Source: Balanoglossus misakiensis (lineage: Eukaryota; Hemichordata). Taken from it: 64,000 nucleotides of DNA. Made by a program: the position numbers and the translations under genes. The stretch spans positions 11,408,001-11,472,000 of the forward strand of contig CM082591.2 of NCBI GenBank assembly GCA_040954595.2, in the 5' to 3' direction. Below, piece by piece: positions 34,024 through 47,485 of the stretch (positions are counted from its first letter, which is position 1; every line of letters starts with the position of its first letter). Below the pieces are notes generated by a model that did no database searches, was not told the origin of the DNA, and saw only the letters and a program-made list of their open reading frames with translations.

Positions 34024-36245
34024 GTGTTTGGAAGCAACCATGGAAATTTTAGAACTATCCGTCCATCTACAGAATCTAGTGGAAAACTTCCTTATGCGCT
34101 TAGGCCTATCATGTGTCCTGTGCATCACAACAGAATTCAATTAATAAACGTGGCTGTGTTTGGAAGCAACCATGGAAATTTTAGAACTATCCGTCGATCT
34201 ACAGAGTGTAGTCGAAAACTTTCTTATGCGCATAGACCTATCATGTGTTCTGCGCATCACAACAGAATTTTGTAAACAAACGAGGCTGTGTTTGGAAGCA
34301 ACCATGGAAACTTTAGAACTATCCGTCGATCTACAGAGTCTAGTGGAAAACTTTCTTATGCGCATAGACCTATCATATGTTCTGCGCATCACAACAGAAT
34401 TTTGTAAACAAACGAGGCTGTGTTTGGAAGCAACCATGGAAATTTTAGAACTATCCGTCGATCTACTGAGTCTAGTGGAAAACTTTCTTAAGCGCATAGG
34501 CCTATCTATGTGTTCTGCGCATCACAACAGAATTCGGTAAATAAACGAGGGTGTGTTTGGAAGCATCCATGGAAATTTTAGAACTATCCGTCCATCTACA
34601 GAGTCTAGTGGAAAACCTTCTGATGCGCATAGACCTATCATGTGTTCTGCGCATCACAACAGAATTTTGTAAACAAACGAGGATGTGTTTGGAAGCAACC
34701 ATGGATACTTTAGAACTATCCGTCGATCTACAGAGTCTAGTGGAAAACTTTCTTATCCTCATAGGCCTATCATGTGTTCTGCGCATCACAACAGAATTTT
34801 GTAAACAAACAAGGCTGTGTTTGGAAGCAACCATGGAAATTTTAGAACTATCCGTCCATCTACAGAATCTAGTGGAAAACTTCCTTTTGCGCTTAGGCCT
34901 ATCATGTGTCCTGCGCATCACAACAGAATTCAATTAATAAACGTGGCTGTGTTTGGAAGCAACCATGGAAATTTTAGAACTATCCGTCGATCTACAGAGT
35001 GTAGTCGAAAACTTTCTTATGCGCATAGACCTATCATGTGTTCTGCGCATCACAACAGAATTTTGTAAACAAACGAGGCTGTGTTTGGAAGCAACCATGG
35101 AAACTTTAGAACTATCCGTCGATCTACAGAGTCTAGTGGAAAACTTTCTTATGCGCATAGACCTATCATATGTTCTGCGCATCACAACAGAATTTTGTAA
35201 ACAAACGAGGCTGTGTTTGGAAGCAACCATGGAAACTTTAGAACTATCCGTCGATCTACAGAGTCTAGGAGAAAACTTTCTTATGCGCATAGGCATATCT
35301 ATGTGTTCTGCGCATCACAACAGAATTCGGTAAATAAACGAGGGTGTGTTTGGAAGCAACCATGGAAATTTTAGAACTATCCGTCCATCTACAGAGTCTA
35401 GAGGAAAACTTTCTTATGCGCATAGGCTTATCTATGTGTTCTACGCATCACAACAGAATTCGGTAAATAAACGAGGCTGTTTGGAAGCAACCATGGAAAT
35501 TTTAGAACTATCCGTCCATCTACAGAGTCTAGTGGAAAACTTCCGTATGCGCATAGGCCTATCATGTGTTCTGCGCATCACAACAGAATTTTGTAAACAA
35601 ACGAGGCTGTGTTTGGAAGCATCCATGGAAATTTTAGAACTATCCGTTCATCTACAGAGTCTAGTGGAAAACCTTCTTATGCGCATAGACCTATCATGTT
35701 TTCTGCGCATCACAACAGAATTTTGTAAACAAACGAGGATGTGTTTGGAAGCAACCATGCAAACTTTAGAACTATCCGTCAATCTACAGAGTCTAGTGGA
35801 AAACTTTCTTATCCTCATAGGCCTATCATGTGTTCTGCGCATCACAACAGAATTTTGTAAACAAACAAGGCTGTGTTTGGAAGCAACCATGGAAATTTTA
35901 GAACTATCCGTCCATCTACAGAATCTAGTGGAAAACTTCCTTATGCGCTTAGGCCTATCATGTGTCCTGTGCATCACAACAGAATTCAATAATAAACGTG
36001 GCTGTGTTTGGAAGCAACCATGGAAATTTTAGAACTATCCGTCGATCTACAGAGTGTAGTCGAAAACTTTCTTATGCGCATAGACCTATCATGTGTTCTG
36101 CGCATCACAACAGAATTTTGTAAACAAACGAGGCTGTGTTTGGAAGCAACCATGGAAATTTTAGAACTATCCGTCGATCTACTGAGTCTAGTGGAAAACT
36201 TTCTTAAGCGCATAGGCCTATCTATGTGTTCTGCGCATCACAACA
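34024..36245 (+). repeat. HOR F, copy 2 (2222 bp matching F1)
   Basis: It parallels 31119-33340 and diverges where F1 enters its E-like insert (GATTTCC versus AATTCGG). Single-base differences include GAATGTTG versus GAATTTTG (32155/35060), CTTCCGTATGCGC at 35541 and CATGCAAAC at 35757. F1 also has CAGATTTTAGGAAAAAAC at about 32352 where F2 has CAGAGTCTAGGAGAAAAC. Confidence 0.86.
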
Positions 36246-38248
36246 GAATTCGGTAAATAAACGAGGGTGTGTTTGGAAGCATCCATGGAAATTTTAGAAC
36301 TATCCGTCCATCTACAGAGTCTAGTGGAAAACCTTCTTATGCGCATAGACCTATCATGTGTTCTGCGCATCACAACAGAATTCGGTAAATAAACGAGGGT
36401 GTGTTTGGAAGCAACCATGGAAATTTTAGAACTATCCGTCCATCTACAGAGTCTAGTGGAAAACTTTCTTATCCTCATAGGCCTATCATGTGTTCTGCGC
36501 ATCACAACAGAATTTTGTAAACAAACAAGGCTGTGTTTGGAAGCAACCATGGAAATTTTAGAACTATCCGTCCATCTACAGAATCTAGTGGAAAACTTCC
36601 TTTTGCGCTTAGGCCTATCATGTGTCCTGCGCATCACAACAGAATTCAATTAATAAACGTGGCTGTGTTTGGAAGCAACCATGGAAATTTTAGAACTATC
36701 CGTCGATCTACAGAGTGTAGTCGAAAACTTTCTTATGCGCATAGACCTATCATGTGTTCTGCGCATCACAACAGAATTTTGTAAACAAACGAGGCTGTGT
36801 TTGGAAGCAACCATGGAAACTTTAGAACTATCCGTCGATCTACAGAGTCTAGTGGAAAACTTTCTTATGCGCATAGACCTATCATATGTTCTGCGCATCA
36901 CAACAGAATTTTGTAAACAAACGAGGCTGTGTTTGGAAGCAACCATGGAAACTTTAGAACTATCCGTCGATCTACAGAGTCTAGGAGAAAACTTTCTTAT
37001 GCGCATAGGCATATCTATGTGTTCTGCGCATCACAACAGAATTCGGTAAATAAACGAGGGTGTGTTTGGAAGCAACCATGGAAATTTTAGAACTATCCGT
37101 CCATCTACAGAGTCTAGAGGAAAACTTTCTTATGCGCATAGGCTTATCTATGTGTTCTACGCATCACAACAGAATTCGGTAAATAAACGAGGCTGTTTGG
37201 AAGCAACCATGGAAATTTTAGAACTATCCGTCCATCTACAGAGTCTAGTGGAAAACTTCCTTATGCGCATAGGCCTATCATGTGTTCTGCGCATCACAAC
37301 AGAATTTTGTAAACAAACGAGGCTGTGTTTGGAAGCATCCATGGAAATTTTAGAACTATCCGTTCATCTACAGAGTCTAGTGGAAAACCTTCTTATGCGC
37401 ATAGACCTATCATGTTTTCTGCGCATCACAACAGAATTTTGTAAACAAACGAGGATGTGTTTGGAAGCAACCATGGAAACTTTAGAACTATCCGTCGATC
37501 TACAGAGTCTAGTGGAAAACTTTCTTATCCTCATAGGCCTATCATGTGTTCTGCGCATCACAACAGAATTTTGTAAACAAACAAGGCTGTGTTTGGAAGC
37601 AACCATGGAAATTTTAGAACTATCCGTCCATCTACAGAATCTAGTGGAAAACTTCCTTATGCGCTTAGGCCTATCATGTGTCCTGTGCATCACAACAGAA
37701 TTCAATAATAAACGTGGCTGTGTTTGGAAGCAACCATGGAAATTTTAGAACTATCCGTCGATCTACAGAGTGTAGTCGAAAACTTTCTTATGCGCATAGA
37801 CCTATCATGTGTTCTGCGCATCACAACAGAATTTTGTAAACAAACGAGGCTGTGTTTGGAAGCAACCATGGAAATTTTAGAACTATCCGTCGATCTACTG
37901 AGTCTAGTGGAAAACTTTCTTAAGCGCATAGGCCTATCTATGTGTTCTGCGCATCACAACAGAATTCGGTAAATAAACGAGGGTGTGTTTGGAAGCATCC
38001 ATGGAAATTTTAGAACTATCCGTCCATCTACAGAGTCTAGTGGAAAACCTTCTTATGCGCATAGACCTATCATGTGTTCTGCGCATCACAACAGAATTCG
38101 GTAAATAAACGAGGGTGTGTTTGGAAGCAACCATGGAAATTTTAGAACTATCCGTCCATCTACAGAGTCTAGTGGAAAACTTTCTTATCCTCATAGGCCT
38201 ATCATGTGTTCTGCGCATCACAACAGAATTTTGTAAACAAACAAGGCT
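34817..38248 (+). repeat. 1716-bp HOR (13 units), two tandem copies
   Basis: Anchors 34817/36533/38249, 34953/36669/38385 and 35346/37062/38778 are spaced exactly 1716 = 13 x 132 bp. Several pairs look identical over hundreds of bases (36218-36649 and 37934-38365). It is shorter than the 2905-bp form by 1189 bp (nine units plus one base), because the units from E-like insert to the CGTTCATC unit are bypassed. It overlaps F2, since the two periods share their first copy. Confidence 0.9.
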
Positions 38249-41019
38249 GTGTTTGGAAGCAACCATGGAAATTTTAGAACTATCCGTCCATCTACAGAAT
38301 CTAGTGGAAAACTTCCTTTTGCGCTTAGGCCTATCATGTGTCCTGCGCATCACAACAGAATTCAATTAATAAACGTGGCTGAGTTTGGAAGCAACCATGG
38401 AAATTTTAGAACTATCCGTCGATCTACAGAGTGTAGTCGAAAACTTTCTTATGCGCATAGACCTATCATGTGTTCTGCGCATCACAACAGAATTTTGTAA
38501 ACAAACGAGGCTGTGTTTGGAAGCAACCATGGAAACTTTAGAACTATCCGTCGATCTACAGAGTCTAGTGGAAAACTTTCTTATGCGCATAGACCTATCA
38601 TATGTTCTGCGCATCACAACAGAATTTTGTAAACAAACGAGGCTGTGTTTGGAAGCAACCATGGAAACTTTAGAACTATCCGTCGATCTACAGAGTCTAG
38701 GAGAAAACTTTCTTATGCGCATAGGCATATCTATGTGTTCTGCGCATCACAACAGAATTCGGTAAATAAACGAGGGTGTGTTTGGAAGCAACCATGGAAA
38801 TTTTAGAACTATCCGTCCATCTACAGAGTCTAGAGGAAAACTTTCTTATGCGCATAGGCTTATCTATGTGTTCTACGCATCACAACAGAATTCGGTAAAT
38901 AAACGAGGCTGTTTGGAAGCAACCATGGAAATTTTAGAACTATCCGTCCATCTACAGAGTCTAGTGGAAAACTTCCTTATGCGCTTAGGCCTATCATGTG
39001 TCCTGCGCATCACAACAGAATTCAATTAATAAACGTGGCTGTGTATGGAAGCAACCATGGAAATTTTAGAACTATCCGTCGATCTACAGAGTGTAGTCGA
39101 AAACTTCCTTATGCGCATAGACCTATCATGTGTTCTGCACATCACAACAGAATTTTGTAAACAAACGAGGCTGTGTATGGAAGCAACCAAGGAAACTTTA
39201 GAACTATCCGTCGATCTACAGAGTCTAGTGGAAAACTTTCTTATGCGCATAGACCTATCATATGTTCTGCGCATCACAACAGAATTTTGTAAACAAACGA
39301 GGCTGTGTTTGGAAGCAACCATGGAAACTTTAGAACTATCCGTCGATCTACAGAGTCTAGTGGAAAACTTTTTTATGCGCATAGGCCTATCATGTATTCT
39401 GCGCATAACAACAGATTTCCTTAAATAACGAGGCTGTGTTTGGAAGCAACCATGGAAATTTTAGAACTATCCGTCGATCTACTGAGTCTAGTGGAAAACT
39501 TTCTTATGCGCATAGGCCTATCATGTGTTCTGCGCATCACAACAGAATTTTGTAAACAAACGAGGCTGTGTTTGGAAGCAACCATGGAAATTTTAGAACT
39601 ATCCGTCGATCTACTGAGTCTAGTGGAAAACTTTCTTAAGCGCATGGGCCTATCTATGTGTTCTGCGCATCACAACAGAATTCGGTAAATAAACGAGGGT
39701 GTGTTTGGAAGCATCCATGGAAATTTTAGAACTATCCGTCGATCTACAGAGTCTAGGAGAAAACTTTCTTATGCGCATAGGCATATCTATGTGTTCTGCG
39801 CATCACAACAGAATTCGGTAAATAAACGAGGGTGTGTTTGGAAGCAACCATGGAAATTTTAGAACTATCCGTCCATCTACAGAGTCTAGAGGAAAACTTT
39901 CTTATGCGCATAGGCTTATCTATGTGTTCTACGCATCACAACAGAATTCGGTAAATAAACGAGGCTGTTTGGAAGCAACCATGGAAATTTTAGAACTATC
40001 CGTCCATCTACAGAGTCTAGTGGAAAACTTCCTTATGCGCTTAGGCCTATCATGTGTCCTGCGCATCACAACAGAATTCAATTAATAAACGTGGCTGTGT
40101 ATGGAAGCAACCATGGAAATTTTAGAACTATCCGTCGATCTACAGAGTGTAGTCGAAAACTTCCTTATGCGCATAGACCTATCATGTGTTCTGCGCATCA
40201 CAACAGAATTTTGTAAACAAACGAGGCTGTGTTTGGAAGCAACCATGGAAACTTTAGAACTATCCGTCGATCTACAGAGTCTAGTGGAAAACTTTCTTAT
40301 GCGCATAGACCTATCATATGTTCTGCGCATCACAACAGAATTTTGTAAACAAACGAGGCTGTGTTTGGAAGCAACCATGGAAACTTTAGAACTATCCGTC
40401 GATCTACAGAGTCTAGTGGAAAACTTTTTTATGCGCATAGGCCTATCACGTATTCTGCGCATAACAACAGATTTCCTTAAATAACGAGGCTGTGTTTGGA
40501 AGCAACCATGGAAATTTTAGAACTATCCGTCGATCTACTGAGTCTAGTGGAAAACTTTCTTATGCGCATAGGCCTATCATGTGTTTTGCGCATCACAATA
40601 TAATTAAATTAATAAACGTAGCTGTGTTTGGAAGCCACCATGGAAATTTTAGAACTATCCGTCGATCTACTGCGTCTAGTGGAAAACTTTCTGATGCGCA
40701 TAGGTCTATCATGTGTTTTGCGCATCACAACAGAATTAAATTAATAAACGTAGCTGTGTTTGGAAGCAACCATGGAAATTTTAGAACTATCCGTCGATCT
40801 ACTGAGTCTAGTGGAAAACTTTCTTATGCGCATAGGCCTATCATGTGTTCTGCGCATCACAACAGAATTTTGTAAACAAACGAGGCTGTGTTTGGAAGCA
40901 ACCATGGAAATTTTAGAACTATCCGTCCATCTACAGAGTCTAGTGGAAAACTTTCTTATCCTCATAGGCCTATCATGTGTTCTGCGCATCACAACAGAAT
41001 TTTGTAAACAAACAAGGCT
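38249..41019 (+). repeat. HOR G, copy 1 (2771 bp)
   Basis: It begins as a third copy of the 1716-bp repeat, then departs near 38960 into units with CTGTGTATGGAAGC, GCATAACAACAG and CACAATATAATT. Landmarks 38778, 39045, 39834 and 40492 recur 2771 bp on. GAGTTTGG at 38382 and ATGGAAGC at 39177 are private. Confidence 0.88.
38665..40540 (+). repeat. Nested 1056-bp repeat (8 units) in HOR G
   Basis: The CTAGGAGAAAAC unit at about 38680 recurs at about 39736, and 38778 recurs at 39834, 1056 = 8 x 132 bp. The match runs until about 40540, where GTTTTGCGC replaces GTTCTGCGC. The same nesting is present in G2 (41549 and 42605), so the 8-unit duplication preceded the 2771-bp one. Confidence 0.86.
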
Positions 41020-43695
41020 GTGTTTGGAAGCAACCATGGAAATTTTAGAACTATCCGTCCATCTACAGAATCTAGTGGAAAACTTCCTTTTGCGCTTAGG
41101 CCTATCATTTGTCCTGCGCATCACAACAGAATTCAATTAATAAACGTGGCTGTGTTTGGAAGCAACCATGGAAATTTTAGAACTATCCGTCGATCTACAG
41201 AGTGTAGTCGAAAACTTTCTTATGCGCATAGACCTATCATGTGTTCTGCGCATCACAACAGAATTTTGTAAACAAACGAGGCTGTGTTTGGAAGCAACCA
41301 TGGAAACTTTAGAACTATCCGTCGATCTACAGAGTCTAGTGGAAAACTTTCTTATGCGCATAGACCTATCATATGTTCTGCGCATCACAACAGAATTTTG
41401 TAAACAAACGAGGCTGTGTTTGGAAGCAACCATGGAAACTTTAGAACTATCCGTCGATCTACAGAGTCTAGGAGAAAACTTTCTTATGCGCATAGGCATA
41501 TCTATGTGTTCTGCGCATCACAACAGAATTCGGTAAATAAACGAGGGTGTGTTTGGAAGCAACCATGGAAATTTTAGAACTATCCGTCCATCTACAGAGT
41601 CTAGAGGAAAACTTTCTTATGCGCATAGGCTTATCTATGTGTTCTACGCATCACAACAGAATTCGGTAAATAAACGAGGCTGTTTGGAAGCAACCATGGA
41701 AATTTTAGAACTATCCGTCCATCTACAGAGTCTAGTGGAAAACTTCCTTATGCGCTTAGGCCTATCATGTGTCCTGCGCATCACAACAGAATTCAATTAA
41801 TACACGTGGCTGTGTATGGAAGCAACCATGGAAATTTTAGAACTATCCGTCGATCTACAGAGTGTAGTCGAAAACTTCCTTATGCGCATAGACCTATCAT
41901 GTGTTCTGCACATCACAACAGAATTTTGTAAACAAACGAGGCTGTGTTTGGAAGCAACCAAGGAAACTTTAGAACTATCCGTCGATCTACAGAGTCTAGT
42001 GGAAAACTTTCTTATGCGCATAGACCTATCATATGTTCTGCGCATCACAACAGAATTTTGTAAACAAACGAGGCTGTGTTTGGAAGCAACCATGGAAACT
42101 TTAGAACTATCCGTCGATCTACAGAGTCTAGTGGAAAACTTTTTTATGCGCATAGGCCTATCATGTATTCTGCGCATAACAACAGATTTCCTTAAATAAC
42201 GAGGCTGTGTTTGGAAGCAACCATGGAAATTTTAGAACTATCCGTCGATCTACTGAGTCTAGTGGAAAACTTTCTTATGCGCATAGGCCTATCATGTGTT
42301 CTGCGCATCACAACAGAATTTTGTAAACAAACGAGGCTGTGTTTGGAAGCAACCATGGAAATTTTAGAACTATCCGTCGATCTACTGAGTCTAGTGGAAA
42401 ACTTTCTTAAGCGCATGGGCCTATCTATGTGTTCTGCGCATCACAACAGAATTCGGTAAATAAACGAGGGTGTGTTTGGAAGCATCCATGGAAATTTTAG
42501 AACTATCCGTCGATCTACAGAGTCTAGGAGAAAACTTTCTTATGCGCATAGGCATATCTATGTGTTCTGCGCATCACAACAGAATTCGGTAAATAAACGA
42601 GGGTGTGTTTGGAAGCAACCATGGAAATTTTAGAACTATCCGTCCATCTACAGAGTCTAGAGGAAAACTTTCTTATGCGCATAGGCTTATCTATGTGTTC
42701 TACGCATCACAACAGAATTCGGTAAATAAACGAGGCTGTTTGGAAGCAACCATGGAAATTTTAGAACTATCCGTCCATCTACAGAGTCTAGTGGAAAACT
42801 TCCTTATGCGCTTAGGCCTATCATGTGTCCTGCGCATCACAACAGAATTCAATTAATAAACGTGGCTGTGTATGGAAGCAACCATGGAAATTTTAGAACT
42901 ATCCGTCGATCTACAGAGTGTAGTCGAAAACTTCCTTATGCGCATAGACCTATCATGTGTTCTGCGCATCACAACAGAATTTTGTAAACAAACGAGGCTG
43001 TGTTTGGAAGCAACCATGGAAACTTTAGAACTATCCGTCGATCTACAGAGTCTAGTGGAAAACTTTCTTATGCGCATAGACCTATCATATGTTCTGCGCA
43101 TCACAACAGAATTTTGTAAACAAACGAGGCTGTGTTTGGAAGCAACCATGGAAACTTTAGAACTATCCGTCGATCTACAGAGTCTAGTGGAAAACTTTTT
43201 TATGCGCATAGGCCTATCACGTATTCTGCGCATAACAACAGATTTCCTTAAATAACGAGGCTGTGTTTGGAAGCAACCATGGAAATTTTAGAACTATCCG
43301 TCGATCTACTGAGTCTAGTGGAAAACTTTCTTATGCGCATAGGCCTATCATGTGTTTTGCGCATCACAATATAATTAAATTAATAAACGTAGCTGTGTTT
43401 GGAAGCCACCATGGAAATTTTAGAACTATCCGTCGATCTACTGCGTCTAGTGGAAAACTTTCTGATGCGCATAGGTCTATCATGTGTTTTGCGCATCACA
43501 ACAGAATTAAATTAATAAACGTAGCTGTGTTTGGAAGCAACCATGGAAATTTTAGAACTATCCGTCGATCTACTGAGTCTAGTGGAAAACTTTCTTATGC
43601 GCATAGGCCTATCATGTGTTCTGCGCATCACAACAGAATTTTGTAAACAAACGAGGCTGTGTTTGGAAGCAACCATGGAAATTTTAGAACTATCC
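41020..43695 (+). repeat. HOR G, copy 2
   Basis: It follows G1 at 2771-bp offset through 43646 and then departs (CGTCGATCTACTGAG instead of CGTCCATCTACAGAG). Shared rare changes GAAGCCACC, CTACTGCGTC and CACAATATAATT (40602-40675 and 43373-43446) confirm the copy relationship. TACACGTGG near 41801 and TCATTTGTCC (41106, G2 only) are private. Confidence 0.88.
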
Positions 43696-45639
43696 GTCGA
43701 TCTACTGAGTCTAGTGGAAAACTTTCTTATGCGCATAGGCCTATCATGTGATCTGCGCATCACAACAGAATTTTGTAAACAAACGAGGCTGTGTTTGGAA
43801 GCAACCATGGAAATTTTAGAACTATCCGTCGATCTACTGAGTCTAGTGGAAAACTTTCTTAAGCGCATGGGCCTATCTATGTGTTCTGCGCATCACAACA
43901 GAATTCGGTAAATAAACGAGGGTGTGTTTGGAAGCATCCATGGAAATTTTAGAACTATCCGTCCATCTACAAAGTCTAGTGGAAAACCTTCTTATGCGCA
44001 TAGACCTATCATGTGTTCTGCGCATCACAACAGAATTTTGTAAACAAACGAGGCTGTGTTTGGAAGCAACCATGGAAGCTTTAGAACTATCCGTCGATCT
44101 ACAGAGTCTAGTGGAAAACTTTCTTATGCGCATAGACCTATCATATGTTCTGCGCATCACAACATAATTTTGTAAACAAACGAGGCTGTGTTTGGAAGCA
44201 ACCATGGAAACTTTAGAACTATCCGTCGATCTACAGAGTCTAGTGGAAAACTTTTTTATGCGCATAGGCCTATCATGTATTCTGCGCATCACAACAGATT
44301 TCCTTAAATAACGAGGCTGTGTTTGGAAGCAACCATGGAAATTTTAGAACTATCCGTCGATCTACTGAGTCTAGTGGAAACTTTCTTATGCGCATAGGCC
44401 TATCATGTGTTTTGCGCATCACAACAGAATTAAATTAATAAACGTAGCTGTGTTTGGAAGCAACCATGGAAATTTTAGAACTATCCGTCGATCTACTGAG
44501 TCTAGTGGAAAACTTTCTGATGCGCATAGGCCTATCATGTGTTTTGCGCATCACAACAGAATTAAATTAATAAACGTAGCTGTGTTTGGAAGCAACCATG
44601 GAAATTTTAGAACTATCCGTCGATCTACTGAGTCTAGTGGAAAACTTTCTTATGCGCATAGGCCTATCATGTGTTCTGCGCATCACAACAGAATTTTGTA
44701 AACAAACGAGGCTGGGTTTGGAAGCAACCATGGAAATTTTAGAACTATCCGTCGATCTACTGAGTCTAGTGGAAAACTTTCTTAAGCGCATAGGCCTATC
44801 TATGTGTTCTGCGCATCACAACAGAATTCGGTAAACAAACGAGGATGTGTTTGGAAGCAACCATGGAAACTTTAGAACTATCCGTCAATCTACAGAGTCT
44901 AGTGGAAAACTTTCTTATCCTCATAGGCCTATCATGTGTTCTGCGCATCACAACAGAATTTTGTAAACAAACGAGGATGTGTTTGGAAGCAACCATGGAA
45001 ACTTTAGAACTATCCGTCCATCTACAGAATCTAGTGGAAAACTTCCTTATGCGCTTAGGCCTATCATGTGTCCTGTGCATCACAACAGAATTCAATTAAT
45101 AAACGTGGATGTGTTTGGAAGCAACCATGGAAATTTTAGAACTATCCGTCGATCTACAGAGTGTAGTCGAAAACTTTCTTATGCGCATAGACCTATCATG
45201 TGTTCTGCGCATCACAACAGAATTTTGTAAACAAACGAGGCTGTGTTTGGAAGCAACCATGGAAATTTTAGAACTATCCGTCGATCTACTGAGTCTAGTG
45301 GAAAACTTTCTTAAGCGCATAGGCCTATGTATGTGTTCTGCGCATCACAACACAATTCGGTAAATAAACGAGGGTGTGTTTGGAAGCATCCATGGAAATT
45401 TTAGAACTATCCGTCCATCTACAGAGTCTAGTGGAAAACCTTCTTATGCGCATAGACCTATCATGTGTTCTGCGCATCACAACAGAATTTTGTAAACAAA
45501 CGAGGATGTGTTTGGAAGCAACCATGGAAACTTTAGAACTATCCGTCAATCTACAGAGTCTAGTGGAAAACTTTCTTATCCTCATAGGCCTATCATGTGT
45601 TCTGCGCATCACAACAGAATTTTGTAAACAAACAAGGCT
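43696..45639 (+). repeat. Region H: mixed units between HORs G and I
   Basis: 43922-44311 resembles 28349-28738 of HOR E (GAAGCATCC, then GGAAGCTTTAG, then TTTTTATGCGC units). 44405-44834 resembles 30050-30440. It is followed by TTATCCTCATA and P-Q units like those of F. Private marks are ATGTGATCTGCGC (43745), a lost A in GTGGAAACTTTC (44377), GGCTGGGTTTGG (44710) and CTATGTATGTG (45326). I find no tandem HOR within it. Confidence 0.75.
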
Positions 45640-47485
45640 GTGTTTGGAAGCAACCATGGAAATTTTAGAACTATCCGTCGATCTACTGAGTCTAGTGGAA
45701 AACTTCCTTATGCGCTTAGGCCTATCATGTGTCCTGCGCATCACAACAGAATTCAATTAATAAACGTGGCTGTGTTTGGAAGCAACCATGGAAATTTTAG
45801 AACTATCCGTCGATCTACAGAGTGTAGTCGAAAACTTTCTTATGCGCATAGACCTATCATGTGTTCTGCGCATCACAACAGAATTTTGTAAACAAACGAG
45901 GCTGTGTTTGGAAGCAACCATGGGAACTTTACAACTATCCGTCGATCTACAGAGTCTAGTGGAAAACTTTCTTATGCGCATAGACCTGTCATATGTTCTT
46001 CGCATCGCAACAGAATTTTGTAAACAAACGAGGCTGTGTTTGGAAGCAACCATGGAAACTTTAGAACTATCCGTCGATCTACAGAGTCTAGTGGAAAACT
46101 TTCTTATGCGCATAGACCTATCATATGTTCTGCGCATCACAACAGAATTTTGTAAACAAACGAGGCTGTGTTTGGAAGCAACCATGGAAACTTTAGAACT
46201 ATCCGTCGATCTACAGAGTCTAGTGGAAAACTTTTTTATGCGCATAGGCCTATCATGTATTCTGCGCATAACAACAGATTTCCTTAAATAACGAGGCTGT
46301 GTTTGGAAGCAACCATGGAAACATTAGAACTATCCGTCGATCTACTGAGTCTAGTGGAAAACTTTCTTATGCGCATAGGCCTATCATGTGTTTTGCGCAT
46401 CACAACATAATTAAATTAGTAAACGTAGCTGTGTTTGGAAGCAACCATGGAAATTTTAGAACTATCCGTCGATCTACTGAGTCTAGTGGAAAACTTTCTG
46501 ATGCGCATAGGTCTATCATGTGTTTTGCGCATCACAACAGGATTAAATTAATAAACGTAGCTGTGTTTGGAAGCAACCATGGAAATTTTAGAACTATCCG
46601 TCGATCTACTGAGTCTAGTGGAAAACTTTCTTATGCGCATAGGCCTATCATGTGTTCTGCGCATCACAACAGAATTTTGTAAACAAACGAGGCTGTGTTT
46701 GGAAGCAACCATGGAAATTTTAGAACTATCCGTCCATCTACAGAGTCTAGTGGAAAACTTCCTTATGCGCTTAGGCCTATCATGTGTCCTGCGCATCACA
46801 ACAGAATTCAATTAATAAACGTGGCTGTGTTTGGAAGCAACCATGGAAATTTTAGAACTATCCGTCGATCTACAGAGTGTAGTCGAAAACTTTCTTATGC
46901 GCATAGACCTATCATGTGTTCTGCGCATCACAACAGAATTTTGTAAACAAACGAGGCTGTGTTTGGAAGCAACCATGGAAGCTTTAGAACTATCCGTCGA
47001 TCTACAGAGTCTAGTGGAAAGCTTTCTTATGCGCATAGACCTATCATATGTTCTGCGCATCACAACAGAATTTTGTAAACAAACGAGGCTGTGTTTGGAA
47101 GCAACCATGGAAACTTTAGAACTATCCGTCGATCTACTGAGTCTAGTGGAAAACTTTTTTATGCGCATAGGCCTATCATGTATTCTGCGCATCACAACAG
47201 ATTTCCTTAAATAACGAGGCTGTGTTTGGAAGCAACCATGGAAATTTTATAACTATACGTCGATCTACTGAGTCTAGTGGAAAACTTTCTTATGCGCATA
47301 GGCCTATCATGTGTTTTGCGCATCACAACAGAATTTTGTAAACAAACGAGGATGTGTTTGGAAGCAACCATGGAAACTTTAGAACTATCCGTCAATCTAC
47401 AGAGTCTAGTGGAAAACTTTCTTATCCTCATAGGCCTATCATGTGTTCTGCGCATCACAACAGAATTTTGTAAACAAACAAGGCT
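45640..47485 (+). repeat. HOR I, copy 1 (1846 bp)
   Basis: It begins with a unit fusing CTGAGTCTAGTGG to CCTTATGCGCTTAGG, then Q, then CATGGGAAC / CGCATCGCAACAG units, and an AACATTAGAAC unit after a 131-bp junction. It carries the full-length version of the repeat, which reappears 2769 bp later as I3. CTTTACAAC (45929) is private. Confidence 0.85.
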
